Shown one piece after another: positions 34,003 to 43,261 of a stretch of DNA of 64,000 nucleotides (the first letter of the stretch is position 1; every line of letters starts with the position of its first letter). The notes below the pieces were generated by a model. It made no database searches. It had not been told where the DNA came from and saw nothing but the letters and a program-made list of their open reading frames with translations. Source of the stretch: JADFQT01 sp965216025. GTDB lineage: Bacteria > Chloroflexota > Dehalococcoidia > Lucifugimonadales > UBA3495. The DNA is taken from the NCBI GenBank assembly GCA_965216025.1, contig CBDCEX010000017.1:930001-994000 (forward strand). Reading direction: 5' to 3'. A program made the position numbers and the translations under genes.

Positions 34003-35922
34003 CTATCGCCGGACCCACCAAACCAGGGTGGCCATCAGGCCCATCAAGCCGGGGACAAAAAACCAAGACGAGAACCGAACGAACTTCAGCTCGTTCCGGT
34101 CCAGGTTCCACTCGCGAAATATGAACTGGCGGTCTCTGATGGAGACCAGGGAAAAATCGCCGAGAAGGAAATTAGCCGAATTCAAAAACAAGGCTGCTCC
34201 ACTACCTCGATCGAAAAAACTGTTGGATACGAAGTCGGCATCGCCAAACACAACCATGCCGGAAATCTGGCTTTCCAGTGGCGCCGAACCTGGATCAGGA
34301 GGCGAGCTTCCTATCGGCCCAATGGCCTGGATATAAAGGGCCGGTATGAATGGGCCCCGGGGGTCCGCCGCATCACCTTCCAGGATCGGCTCGGTGCGTT
34401 CTATGTCGTCAACCAAAAAACTGTTGGCGCTGGTGGCAGCCAGCGGCAAAGCAAAACGAGCTTCGTCGGGAATTGGGATCAGGGAGGCAGCGCCCGGCAT
34501 TAGGGATAGGTCCAAGGGCCTGCCCCGGGGAATCACTATTTCCTGAGGAGCGTCGGGGTTATAACGCGCCACTCTCAGGGTGTGTGGGCTCCCGGACACG
34601 GAACCGTCCAGGTCCAAGATGAACCCTTCGTTGACCAGCACCCCCCAGCCCAGCAAAAACACCCGGAAAGACTCGGGAGTATCGGGCTCGGCCAGAAATA
34701 TCATTCGGCCTCCCTCCCTTCGGGCCGTTCCGTCGGCCTTAATCCCCTGAAGGTAGAGATTCAGAGCCCGGGCATGGGCCTCGGGGACCTCGGTGGTGGG
34801 ACCGGCGATGACCAGCAAGGCGGCGGCGGCCGGGCATGCTTCGTTCTGATCACAGGGACTGCCATCCAAATGGGTTTTGCCATCGGGCACGGTTACATCC
34901 TCGTCCGCCAGCCCCCACCCCAAGGTCTTAACTCGATAGTTGTCCCCTTCCAGACCCTGGCGCAAGGACGTATAGCCTTCGCCCTCGCTGGTGTTGGGAC
35001 CGCGCTCGCCGTGTCCGGCCAGGAAATAGACCGTTCGTTGCTCTTGGCCGGTGGCCACCAGGATGGCGGTGTAGAGGTCCTGCTCCAGCTGGCTGTAAGT
35101 CTGGTCGGTGCGTTGGATGGTGTCGGTGAGCCCGGACTCGGATCCGACGACGACTATCGACTCATATTGGGTAACCCCGTAGTTGCGAGCCAGGTCCGGG
35201 TCTACCTCTGGGTCTTTAAACTCGTAGGAAAACTTGCCGCTTTGGTTTCGAAACTCCTGCAGTTTGTTCTCCACCTTGGCCCGACGCACCAGTTGCTGGA
35301 ATTCCCCGGGGTCCTGCCCGGAAATATCCTCTCGATAAAAGGCGATGGCCCGCACCGGTTCTTCCAGTTCGTCCAGCAGGTGCTTGGTGCTGCTGTGGAG
35401 GCTGAATTGATTGGTAGCGGTGGTGTCTATGCGGCTGTGATTGCCGAAGGAAATAAAATTGATCACTACCACTATCCCGGAAAAGGCCACCAGCATTACC
35501 AGCGTGTTCACCCCGTACCTGCCGGTGCGGCTGATAAAGGCAGCGAAAACTGCGCTCAAGAATATCAGCCCGATGGTACCGATTAGTGCCACCCCTAAAC
35601 CAATGAGAATGATTCCGTAGAGGCGCATGGAGGTAACGAAGGCGATCAGACCGATTCCGATGAATAGCGCTAAGACGCCCGCTATGACCACAGGCGTACC
35701 AAAGGAGCCGATGGTGTTTAGTGAGGGTTCCAGGAAGCTGAATAGGGTGCGGGAAGTGATTATTTCCCCGCTTTCGTTGGGGGTTTCATCCGTGGTTTCG
35801 GCCGGGAATTCTTCCCCGTTGTCGGCCGGAGCATTCTCCTGAGCGCCCGAGTCCCCAGCGGAGGGGGAAGAGCCCCGTCGTCGCCTCCAGTCCCTGGGTT
35901 GATCGTCCGGTGGTTGGCTCAT
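34003..35922 (-). CDS. GldG-like ABC-transport auxiliary protein
   Basis: The 639-residue protein has an Arg/Glu-rich cytoplasmic N-terminus, three or four transmembrane helices between residues 60 and 170, a large extracytoplasmic domain (FSLHSSTKHLLDELEEPVRA, YFLAGHGERGPNTSEGEGYT) and a C-terminal helix (FFVPGLMGLMATLVWWVRR). The order matches the GldG/ABC-type uncharacterised transport domain. In Bacteroidetes GldG acts in gliding; outside them the role is not known. It begins one base after the permease stop codon. Confidence 0.87.
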   Translation of the reverse strand: MSQPPDDQPRDWRRRRGSSPSAGDSGAQENAPADNGEEFPAETTDETPNESGEIITSRTLFSFLEPSLNTIGSFGTPVVIAGVLALFIGIGLIAFVTSMRLYGIILIGLGVALIGTIGLIFLSAVFAAFISRTGRYGVNTLVMLVAFSGIVVVINFISFGNHSRIDTTATNQFSLHSSTKHLLDELEEPVRAIAFYREDISGQDPGEFQQLVRRAKVENKLQEFRNQSGKFSYEFKDPEVDPDLARNYGVTQYESIVVVGSESGLTDTIQRTDQTYSQLEQDLYTAILVATGQEQRTVYFLAGHGERGPNTSEGEGYTSLRQGLEGDNYRVKTLGWGLADEDVTVPDGKTHLDGSPCDQNEACPAAAALLVIAGPTTEVPEAHARALNLYLQGIKADGTARREGGRMIFLAEPDTPESFRVFLLGWGVLVNEGFILDLDGSVSGSPHTLRVARYNPDAPQEIVIPRGRPLDLSLMPGAASLIPIPDEARFALPLAATSANSFLVDDIERTEPILEGDAADPRGPFIPALYIQAIGPIGSSPPDPGSAPLESQISGMVVFGDADFVSNSFFDRGSGAALFLNSANFLLGDFSLVSIRDRQFIFREWNLDRNELKFVRFSSWFFVPGLMGLMATLVWWVRR

Positions 35923-35923
35923 A

Positions 35924-36637
35924 CTATCTCCACCGCCGGAATTCCAGAGCGCGGATGGATAGGAACAAGAAGAAGGCGGTTACGCTCAAGAAATAAACGA
36001 TGTGCTTGGTGTCAATAACGCCCCGCTCGAAGTCGTCAAAGTGGCTGCGCATGCCGATTTCTGTTACCAGAGTGGACCAGATGCCTTCGGCTCCTCCGGT
36101 ACCGATGTTGGCGAAGTACATTATTAGCAGTATTCCGGCCGCCACCACGAAGGCAATAATCTGATTGCTGGTAAGGGTGGAGGTCAAGATGCCAATGGAT
36201 AGCGCGGCGGCGCAGTAGAGCACCAATCCCAAATAGCCGGAGTAGATGGGTCCTGGGTCCGGTTGGCCGAAGAGCACTAAAAGCAGAGGGTAATAGAGGG
36301 TTAACCCGACCATCGCTAGCAGAAAAACCAGCGAGGAAAGGTATTTACCGACGATTACCTCCCAGTCTCTTACCGGGGAGGTCAGCAGCAATTCAATAGT
36401 TCCCAGCTTCTGTTCCTCGGCCAATAGCCGCATGGTCAAGGCCGGAGCCAGCAATATCAGCACAATGGTGGCGCCGAAGAAGAAGTTGCTGAGGGACGCC
36501 TCTGGAAAGGGGTCGGTTAAATCGACAACAAAGAAAAATCCGGTTACCGCCAGAAAAATCAGAGCCACTATATAGGCCATTGGATTGCTGAAATAAATTT
36601 GTATCTCTTTCCAGGCCACGGCCTGGACCGTGCGCAT
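35924..36637 (-). CDS. ABC-2 type permease, GldF-like
   Basis: The 237-residue protein has six hydrophobic segments and the family start AWKEIQIYFSNPMAYIVALI. The segment LLAEEQKLGTIELLLTSPVRDWEVIVGK is the signature of this permease group. It pairs with the ATPase directly upstream and the GldG-like protein downstream. Confidence 0.92.
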   Translation of the reverse strand: MRTVQAVAWKEIQIYFSNPMAYIVALIFLAVTGFFFVVDLTDPFPEASLSNFFFGATIVLILLAPALTMRLLAEEQKLGTIELLLTSPVRDWEVIVGKYLSSLVFLLAMVGLTLYYPLLLVLFGQPDPGPIYSGYLGLVLYCAAALSIGILTSTLTSNQIIAFVVAAGILLIMYFANIGTGGAEGIWSTLVTEIGMRSHFDDFERGVIDTKHIVYFLSVTAFFLFLSIRALEFRRWR

Positions 36638-36639
36638 GG

Positions 36640-37575
36640 TTACAACTCCTCATGGGTGGTCAGCCGCAAGAATATGTCCTCCAGGCTCATGCCGACCGCT
36701 TGCAGGCTCAGGAGACTCCAACCGTTGCTGACAATGGAACGGGACATTTCGTCTCGCAGGTCCTCTCCTCGCTGGAATCGAATAATATATAAATCCCGAT
36801 TCTGCTGCGGCCGGTGCGTCACCTCGCTCACCCCGGGCACCCGGCGCAGCGCGGGCAGAACTTCGGCCGGAGGCCCACCCACCTCCACCTGCAGCTGCTC
36901 CACTCCCTGGAGACTCTGGGCCAGGTTCTGCGGCGTATCCTCCGCAACTATGCGGCCTTGATGGATGATCAGCACCCGCGAGCAAATCATACTGACCTCG
37001 GGCAGGATATGGCTGCTGAGAACCACCGTCTGCTGCTTGCCCAGGTCCTGAATCAGCCGCCGCGTCTCCACCACCTGGATTGGGTCAATCCCGATGGTCG
37101 GCTCATCCAACACCAGCACTTCGGGTTCGTGAAGGATGGCCTGGGCTATGCCCACTCTCTGGCGGAAGCCTTTGGAGAGTTTGCCGATGATAGTTTTGTG
37201 GTAATCCCCCAGCTGGCAGAGATCGATTACTTCGCTGATGCGGTTCTTGATCTGCCTGGATTTCATGCCCCTCAAAGTTCCCATGTACTTTAGATACCCG
37301 GACACCGGCATCTCGGTGTAAAGAGGCACCGTCTCGGGCAGATACCCGACCCGGCGGCGCACTTCCAGGGACTGCTCCACCACGTCAAAGTCGGCCAGGG
37401 TAACCTGTCCGCGGGTGGGCGGCATGAACCCGGTGATAATCCGCATGGTGGTGGTCTTGCCGGCGCCATTGGGCCCCAAAAATCCCAGCACCTCGCCCTT
37501 CTTGACGCCAAAGCTGACGTCTTGCACGGCCAGGTGGGGGCCGTAGTAATGGGTCAGGTCCCGGACCTGGATCAT
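36640..37575 (-). CDS. ABC transporter ATP-binding protein, GldA-like
   Basis: The 311-residue ATPase shows Walker A GPNGAGKT (residues 34-41), the signature LSKGFRQRVGIAQA, Walker B VLVLDEPTIGID and the H-loop SSHILPE. It is the first gene of a four-gene operon with 2-bp and 1-bp gaps to the next two genes. Its promoter should lie between 37576 and the IS at 37763. Confidence 0.94.
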   Translation of the reverse strand: MIQVRDLTHYYGPHLAVQDVSFGVKKGEVLGFLGPNGAGKTTTMRIITGFMPPTRGQVTLADFDVVEQSLEVRRRVGYLPETVPLYTEMPVSGYLKYMGTLRGMKSRQIKNRISEVIDLCQLGDYHKTIIGKLSKGFRQRVGIAQAILHEPEVLVLDEPTIGIDPIQVVETRRLIQDLGKQQTVVLSSHILPEVSMICSRVLIIHQGRIVAEDTPQNLAQSLQGVEQLQVEVGGPPAEVLPALRRVPGVSEVTHRPQQNRDLYIIRFQRGEDLRDEMSRSIVSNGWSLLSLQAVGMSLEDIFLRLTTHEEL

Positions 37576-37815
37576 TAAATCTTCGGGTTTACTGTCATTT
37601 ATGGCGGTTTCTATCTTGTCACCTTTTGATACCTATGCGACGGGGCGTCTGTTGTCCCAGGCCACCCCAGATTCCTTCGTGAAGCTCACAGGGGATTCTT
37701 GCCGGCCGGTTGTGCTCCGGAACTCCCTCGGGCGATTGCTGCCTTTTAAATAGGCTTCCGGGACAGGGTCTTTTCATTCTCCTGCCTGGTAGGTAAAGCC
37801 CATCATGTCGAAAGC

Positions 37816-38445
37816 TTAGCTGAGATGGGCATTGTGGCGGCGTAGGGCAGCGGCTACGTTGGAATGCCCAGCCCGACGTACCAAGCTGATGACCAGGTTC
37901 CGCAGGCCCGCCAGAACCTGTGGGGCGGCCCCAGTGCGCACCTGAGAGCGGTCCTCGTCGAAGGTCACATCCCGTACCCAGTGGAGGCGGTTCTCGATGC
38001 CCCAGTGCCCACGGGAAAGGCTCAACAATCGCCTGGCATCGGCATCAGTGGCTGGGAGACTGCTAATTGCATAGCTCACAGCCACCTGTTTCTTGCCCTT
38101 CACGACCCGCTGGCGCTCTAGCCGACACACCTGTTGCAGATGCGGCCACGCTTCCCCGACCGTCCCAGCGCTGCCCACGTAGCCATTTAGCTCTGGGTCG
38201 GCCAAGGCCCACAACTCTCGCCGCTCCAGCCGCCCATGACGCCGCTTTACTGGAGCATCGGCCCAGACCGTCAGCTTGGCCCCGCGTGCTCGCCACTCCG
38301 CTGCCAGCCAGGGAGGTACGGTTGGGCCACCAGCCCTCTCAGTTCCTAGCAGGGGAAAAAGCCACCTCCAGGTCTCGGCGCAAGGTGGGCTGATTCTCTT
38401 TAACTGGCAGCAGATACTCTCCGCCGCCTGCCACAATCTGCTCAC
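37816..38445 (-). CDS. IS-A copy 1 transposase, second frame
   Basis: The frame supplies the C-terminal half: RRHGRLERRELWALADPELN, SRGHWGIENRLHWVRDVTFD with the catalytic Glu, and NLVISLVRRAGHSNVAAALR. It is in the +1 frame relative to the first and overlaps it by about 107 bases. Compared with copies 2 and 3, a GAA to TAA change ends it 13 residues early. Confidence 0.82.
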   Translation of the reverse strand: MSRLWQAAESICCQLKRISPPCAETWRWLFPLLGTERAGGPTVPPWLAAEWRARGAKLTVWADAPVKRRHGRLERRELWALADPELNGYVGSAGTVGEAWPHLQQVCRLERQRVVKGKKQVAVSYAISSLPATDADARRLLSLSRGHWGIENRLHWVRDVTFDEDRSQVRTGAAPQVLAGLRNLVISLVRRAGHSNVAAALRRHNAHLS

Positions 38446-38974
38446 AGACTTTCCGTTGGGTCAGTAAGGCATCAGCCACTACTACCCGACCCTTCAGGGG
38501 TACCTGGCCCAATACTTCTTTGACCGCCGCCAATTCTTCCCCTTTGCCCGGCGCAGCTACCTGCGCCAGCACTGCCCCAGCGCGGCTAGCGTAGGCCGAC
38601 ACCAGATGGACCCCGGGTATCTCTTGGCCGTGGACCCCTCGCAAGGTTTTCCCGTCCAGGGACAGGGGGTCATCCGCCTCTACCCCGCTATTTGCCAGCC
38701 AGTTGCCGACTTCTGCCTCAAAGGCCGCCACGTCCAGGCCCTTGAACACCCGGTGGAGGGTGGCCACGCAGGGTGTCTTCTCCTGGCTGAACCCCAAAAG
38801 CTGCGCCGTAGCACCCCCTTGGTCCCGCCCCCATTGAGCTATGGCGTATAAGCTGCGGGCGCCGCACAGCATGGCACAGGTGGCCAAGGCCAGGATCGCC
38901 CCCAAAGAGTGGCGTCGCCCTTGGCTACTCCGGAAGTCAGGCACCAAATCCAGCGTTTCTCTCAAAGTCATCAT
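38339..38974 (-). CDS. IS-A copy 1 transposase, first frame
   Basis: The 211-residue frame holds the N-terminus and first catalytic region of an ISAs1-family DDE transposase: LDLVPDFRSSQGRRHSL, LSLDGKTLRG with the first Asp, and VVVADALLTQ, ending LLPVKENQPTLRRDLEVAF before a stop. The same frame break occurs in all three copies. It differs from copy 2 by Thr in place of Ala in RETLDL. Confidence 0.85.
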   Translation of the reverse strand: MMTLRETLDLVPDFRSSQGRRHSLGAILALATCAMLCGARSLYAIAQWGRDQGGATAQLLGFSQEKTPCVATLHRVFKGLDVAAFEAEVGNWLANSGVEADDPLSLDGKTLRGVHGQEIPGVHLVSAYASRAGAVLAQVAAPGKGEELAAVKEVLGQVPLKGRVVVADALLTQRKVCEQIVAGGGEYLLPVKENQPTLRRDLEVAFSPARN

Positions 38975-39159
38975 CCTTCCCTCCCGCTTAAACTGGTAAT
39001 AATTTTATACTATTTTGAGAAAATGAAAAGGCCCTGGCTTCCGGGAGGGTGAGATTGTGCAGAAACAATAGTGATGATATTCTATACGGCGGGTTTTGCC
39101 AAGGTGTCAGCTAGGAGTGTCGCTGGTTGTCACCGTTTAGACTACGCGCTGGAGGCGGG

Positions 39160-39591
39160 ATGCACCTGGTTATAGACGGATACGGCGGTGACGTGGAGAA
39201 GATGTGGGACCAACAGTTGGTCCGGGACTTTTTGGACCAGTTTCCCGCCAAGCTGGCGATGACGCCCATAACCGAACCCCAAGTCTTGAAGTATACCGGC
39301 GATAATCTTGAGGACGCCGGGGTTTCCGGTTTCGTTATTATCGCCGAAAGCCATATCAGCATACATACCTTTCCCTACCGCCAATACGTCAACATTGACA
39401 TCTTTTCTTGCAAATCCTTCGACCACCAGCGGGCGCTCGCCGAGGCGAAGCAGCTTTTCGACCTGACCGACGTCAAAACCTGGCTATTGGACCGGGGATT
39501 GGAGTGGGCGGATGCGCGGCAGGGCCGGGCTGAGGTGCAGCTCCAACGAGGCAGTCTGGGCAGCAGTGATCTGAGCAGTCCCCGTGTCTGA
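39160..39591 (+). CDS. speD: S-adenosylmethionine decarboxylase proenzyme
   Basis: The 143-residue class 1B enzyme makes decarboxylated SAM for spermidine synthesis. It cleaves itself at Glu63-Ser64 in IIAESHISIHTFPY, Ser64 becoming the pyruvoyl group. A GGAGG site supports ATG 39160 (MHLVIDGYGG) over an upstream TTG. The gene overlaps speB by 8 bases. No spermidine synthase is visible nearby. Confidence 0.93.
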   Translation: MHLVIDGYGGDVEKMWDQQLVRDFLDQFPAKLAMTPITEPQVLKYTGDNLEDAGVSGFVIIAESHISIHTFPYRQYVNIDIFSCKSFDHQRALAEAKQLFDLTDVKTWLLDRGLEWADARQGRAEVQLQRGSLGSSDLSSPRV

Positions 39592-40522
39592 AGCTTCGGG
39601 GAGCCGGATACCCTGGACCCCTGCCAATTTCCTTGCCCTCCCCCCGGACCAGTGCGAGTTGGAAAACTCCGGAGCCGTGCTGATACCGGTTCCCTATGAT
39701 AGTACTGCCTCCTTTCGGGGTGGCGCCAGGGAAGGTCCCGCCGCCATGATCGAAGCCTCGGGTGCTTTAGAAGATTACGACCTGGAGCTGGACTTGGATG
39801 TTTCCCAAATAGGGATACATACCGCTCCCTTTTTGGAGCCCCATGTGGGCAGCCCGGAACTCATGGTGCAGCGGGTCAGGCAGGCCGTGGCCACCTACCT
39901 GCGATTTGACCGGGTAGTAGGAGTACTGGGTGGGGAGCATTCCATAGTCGCCGGCGCGGTACAAGCTCATTTGGACCAATATCCGGAACTTTCGGTGCTT
40001 TACCTGGACGCCCATGCCGACCTGCGGGATGAATACATGGGGACTCAATGGGGGCACGCTTCCGGAGCCCGTCGCATCCACGGCTGGTGTCCGTTGGTGC
40101 TGGTAGGAGTTCGGAGTATCTGCGAGGAGGAACGGGACTACCTACGGTTCCAGGCGAATTCCCCTGCCTCTCCCGCGATATCTTCTTTCTTCTGGCCCCC
40201 AAATGATGCCGATGAAGGCTCTTTGCACCGGGAAGTTATCAGCCGGCTGAGCGACCTGGTATACGTGAGTGTGGACCTGGATGTGTTTGACCCGTCAGTC
40301 ATGGCGGCGGTGGGCACGCCCGAGCCCGGGGGGATGCTCTGGAATCAGGTTACCGGGCTGCTTCGGGCCGTGGCCGGGTCCCGCCGGATAGTGGGATTTG
40401 ATGTGTGCGAGCTGGCGCCGCGGGAAGGGCCGATGGCCTGTACCTATACCGCGGCCAAGCTGGTATACAAACTGATAGCCTACGCGAGCCGGCCTTCCCC
40501 CAAGGGGAAAGAGTCCATATAA
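39584..40522 (+). CDS. speB: Agmatinase / ureohydrolase family protein
   Basis: The 312-residue protein has the binuclear manganese motifs GGEHSIVAG, YLDAHADLRDEY and SVDLDVFDPS, with the closing EPGGMLW segment. It should hydrolyse agmatine to putrescine and urea; the pairing with speD supports this over arginase. It starts at GTG within the speD end. Confidence 0.92.
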   Translation: MSEASGSRIPWTPANFLALPPDQCELENSGAVLIPVPYDSTASFRGGAREGPAAMIEASGALEDYDLELDLDVSQIGIHTAPFLEPHVGSPELMVQRVRQAVATYLRFDRVVGVLGGEHSIVAGAVQAHLDQYPELSVLYLDAHADLRDEYMGTQWGHASGARRIHGWCPLVLVGVRSICEEERDYLRFQANSPASPAISSFFWPPNDADEGSLHREVISRLSDLVYVSVDLDVFDPSVMAAVGTPEPGGMLWNQVTGLLRAVAGSRRIVGFDVCELAPREGPMACTYTAAKLVYKLIAYASRPSPKGKESI

Positions 40523-40646
40523 TTGGCTGCAGCCTAGGAACTTTCCTAGTATATTACCCAGGGTGGCGGTGTTGGTGCAGCTCCAGCACCGGCCTGCTTC
40601 ACGCAACCCTGCAGCGCCGGCCAGATGACGTAAGTGGAAGAAGGAT

Positions 40647-41831
40647 TTGGATAGCTCGATCAAGCTGGGAAAAATCTTGGGTATCCCCATAGGGGTTCAC
40701 TACTCTTGGATTTTTGTTTTTGTCCTGTTAATCTACTTGCTGGGCAGTCAGTTCTCCCAGAGTCACCAGCTGGCCTGGGATGCGCCCCAAATCTGGTCCA
40801 CTGCCCTGGTCACCACCGTCCTGTTCTTCCTCTCTGTAGTGGCCCACGAGCTGTCTCACAGCCTATTGGCCGTCCGCAAGGGTATCCCGGTCATCGGTAT
40901 TACCCTGTGGGTGTTCGGTGGGGTGTCCCAGCTTTCCCATGAAGCTAGACGTCCCATGACCGAATTCCTGATCGCGGTAGTTGGCCCCTTGACCAGCATT
41001 CTGCTGGCGGTAGTTTTCGGTGGCCTAAAGTTTGTTCTCAGTCCAGGCAATCCTCACTGGGATGATGTCCTTTTGAATCCTGGCCGAACTTCCTTGGAAG
41101 TTATTTCTCTACATTTGGCCTGGATCAATTTCAGCCTGGGTCTCTTCAACCTGCTTCCCGGCTTTCCTCTGGATGGCGGTAGGGTTCTCCGCGCGGTGGT
41201 TTGGGGACTCTCGGGAAGCTATTGGCGGGGTACTCAAGTGGCGGCCCGAGCCGGGCAATTCTTGGGCGGTCTAATGATCCTCAGCGGGCTCGGTCTGGTG
41301 TGGTTCTATTTCGGTCAATCCTTTCAGGGCGTCTGGTTCGCATTGATCGGCCTTTTCCTATTCTCAGCGGCTACCGCAAGTTATCGTCAGGAGAGAAACC
41401 GTGAGTCGATGAGGTCCTTCCGCGTGGCGGATGTGTTTACCACCGATTGGTTCTCTTTGCCCAGCGAAACTGCGTTGGGCTCTCCCCTGGTGTCCCACGG
41501 CCTAGCCGGGCCGGGGGCGGTAATCGGGGTACTGGCCGATAACCGGATTCAAGGTATCGTGACGCGGCAAAATTTGGCGCTGGTTCCCGCTGGCTCCTCC
41601 CCCTTCGCCACGCTGGGCCAGGTGATGGTCCCCCTGGCCTCTCTGCCCAGTGTGGGACCCGCGGAGGGTATCTATGATGCCCTGGAGCGTATGGAGACCG
41701 ACGGACTTACCCGCCTTGCCGTGGTGAGTGAGGGGCGACTTTTGGGGTTTTTGAATAAGGAAGAGCTGCTGCGGTTTATGGCGCGCCGTCGCGGTCCTAG
41801 TATTACAACGTCAGTTAGTTTGATAGGATGA
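40647..41831 (+). CDS. M50-family site-2-type metalloprotease with CBS domains, 3' end altered by IS701
   Basis: The protein of 394 residues starts at TTG behind AGAAGGA. The zinc motif is H67-E-L-S-H71 in a membrane helix, with NLLPGFPLDGGRVLRA as the third-ligand segment. Several transmembrane helices precede two C-terminal CBS domains (about 250-390). It belongs to the Rip/SpoIVFB-like intramembrane proteases. The last 10 or so codons (after RRRGPS) are supplied by the left end of the IS701 element. Without it the frame would continue at CTAGGAGG (43254) and stop at 43276. Confidence 0.9.
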   Translation: MDSSIKLGKILGIPIGVHYSWIFVFVLLIYLLGSQFSQSHQLAWDAPQIWSTALVTTVLFFLSVVAHELSHSLLAVRKGIPVIGITLWVFGGVSQLSHEARRPMTEFLIAVVGPLTSILLAVVFGGLKFVLSPGNPHWDDVLLNPGRTSLEVISLHLAWINFSLGLFNLLPGFPLDGGRVLRAVVWGLSGSYWRGTQVAARAGQFLGGLMILSGLGLVWFYFGQSFQGVWFALIGLFLFSAATASYRQERNRESMRSFRVADVFTTDWFSLPSETALGSPLVSHGLAGPGAVIGVLADNRIQGIVTRQNLALVPAGSSPFATLGQVMVPLASLPSVGPAEGIYDALERMETDGLTRLAVVSEGRLLGFLNKEELLRFMARRRGPSITTSVSLIG

Positions 41832-43253
41832 CTGTGTAGCTGGGAATAGGCAGGTGAGGTGGGGATGTGGATGCGGCAGCTTTCGAGCAGGTGTACGGGT
41901 CATTTCGGGATTTTCACGCTTACTTCGCGCCGCTGTTTGGCCGCCGGGAGACGCGGGAGCACAGCGGTCATTATCTCCAGGCCCTGCTGGTACAGTCTGG
42001 GGAGCGGCGCAACGCTGAGAACCTGTCGGAGACGGTTCCGGGGTCAGCCCGAGGGATGCAGCGGTTTCTCACCGATTCTCCCTGGGACGATGAGGTGATT
42101 ATAGGACGGCTGCAGGAGTACCTGGGAACCCGGCTGGAGCATCCGGAAGGGGTGTGGGTGCTGGACGGCAGCGACTTTCCCAAGCAGGGGAGGAAGTCGG
42201 TGGGAGTGGCCCGGCAGTACTGCGGGAGGCTGGGGAAGGTGGCCAACTGCCAGGCGGGGATGTTCCTGGCCTATGTCAGCCCGTTGGGACGGGCATTGGT
42301 GGACAAGGGGCTGTATCTGCCCGAGAGTTGGACCTCGGACAAAGACCGGTGTGAGGCGGCGGGTGTGCCGGAGGATAGGCAGGGCTACCGGTCCAAGACG
42401 GAGTTGGCCTTGGAGATGGTGGGGCGGGCACAGGAGCGGGGCCACCTGAAGGCTGGATGGGTCGCGGCGGACGACGCCTTCGGGATGTCGCCGTCCTTCC
42501 GGGAGGGCCTGGCGGCCTTGGGGATGTGGTACGTGCTGGACGTTCCGTCCGGCTTTACGGTGTGGCCGCCGGAGCCTGCCTGGACCAGTGCGGAGTATCA
42601 GGGATTCGGGCGTCCCCGCAAACCCAGGCTGCGAGACGGTCAGTGCCGGACCATGGAGCAGCGCAGCGACGAGTTGCCGGAGGAGGCCTGGCGGGAGATA
42701 ACGGTGGCCGAGGGAAGCCAGGGGCCACGCAGCTACCTTTTCAGCGCCCAGAGGGTGCGACCGACCAGCAGGCGCAAGCCCGGCGAAATCCACTGGGCCG
42801 TCTACCGCCGGAACCGGGACGGCAGCGAACCCCGCTACTACCTGTCCAATGCTCCGGAGGATACCCCGTTGGAGACCCTGGCATACGTGGGAGGCTCCCG
42901 TTGGCGTATAGAAACGGAGTTTGAGACGGAGAAAAGCGACGTAGGCCTGGACGAGTACGAGACCCGCACCTGGGCTGGCTGGCATCACCACGTGGCCCTG
43001 TGCCTGCTGGGCGGAGCTTTTCTGCTGAGCCTGCAACAGGCTTGGGGGGAAAAAGATGCCCCGGATCACGAGGCCACAGGTGTACCGGGTGGTGCGGGAG
43101 ATGCTGCCCCGGGAACGGTTCGGGCCAACCGAGTTGCTGCGGTGGCTTGAGGATACGCAGGACAGTAACGAACGGGCCAAACGCTCCCATGCCAAGCGCC
43201 GCGCCGCCATGCGGGCATCACCCCACATCCCTCCCTGAACTGACGTTGTAATA
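41801..43253 (+). mobile_element. IS701-type insertion sequence
   Basis: The element is 1453 bp with inverted ends TATTACAACGTCAGTT and CTAG on both sides (41797-41800, 43254-43257), fitting a 4-bp YTAR target duplication. It sits at the 3' end of the M50 protease gene. Confidence 0.9.
41867..43150 (+). CDS. IS701-family transposase
   Basis: The main frame of 427 residues contains the DDE core of this family: VWVLDGSDFPKQGRKSVGVA, WVAADDAFGMSPSFREGL and SRWRIETEFETEKSDVGLDE. After WGEKDAPDH it leaves the expected frame. The normal C-terminus (MPRITRPQVYRVVREMLPRE and on) continues in the +1 frame to 43238. The change occurs at a GGGGGGAAAAA run near 43047-43057, so it may be a slippage site, an indel or an error. 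Confidence 0.88.
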   Translation: MDAAAFEQVYGSFRDFHAYFAPLFGRRETREHSGHYLQALLVQSGERRNAENLSETVPGSARGMQRFLTDSPWDDEVIIGRLQEYLGTRLEHPEGVWVLDGSDFPKQGRKSVGVARQYCGRLGKVANCQAGMFLAYVSPLGRALVDKGLYLPESWTSDKDRCEAAGVPEDRQGYRSKTELALEMVGRAQERGHLKAGWVAADDAFGMSPSFREGLAALGMWYVLDVPSGFTVWPPEPAWTSAEYQGFGRPRKPRLRDGQCRTMEQRSDELPEEAWREITVAEGSQGPRSYLFSAQRVRPTSRRKPGEIHWAVYRRNRDGSEPRYYLSNAPEDTPLETLAYVGGSRWRIETEFETEKSDVGLDEYETRTWAGWHHHVALCLLGGAFLLSLQQAWGEKDAPDHEATGVPGGAGDAAPGTVRANRVAAVA

Positions 43254-43261
43254 CTAGGAGG

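Larger units (their letters stand above)
37764..39036 (-). mobile_element. ISAs1-type insertion sequence, IS-A copy 1
   Basis: The element is 1273 bp with ends matching CAGGGCCTTTTCATT (one mismatch on the left: CAGGGTC). It is flanked by a perfect 10-bp target duplication GCTTCCGGGA at 37754-37763 and 39037-39046. The insertion is therefore recent. Confidence 0.93.
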
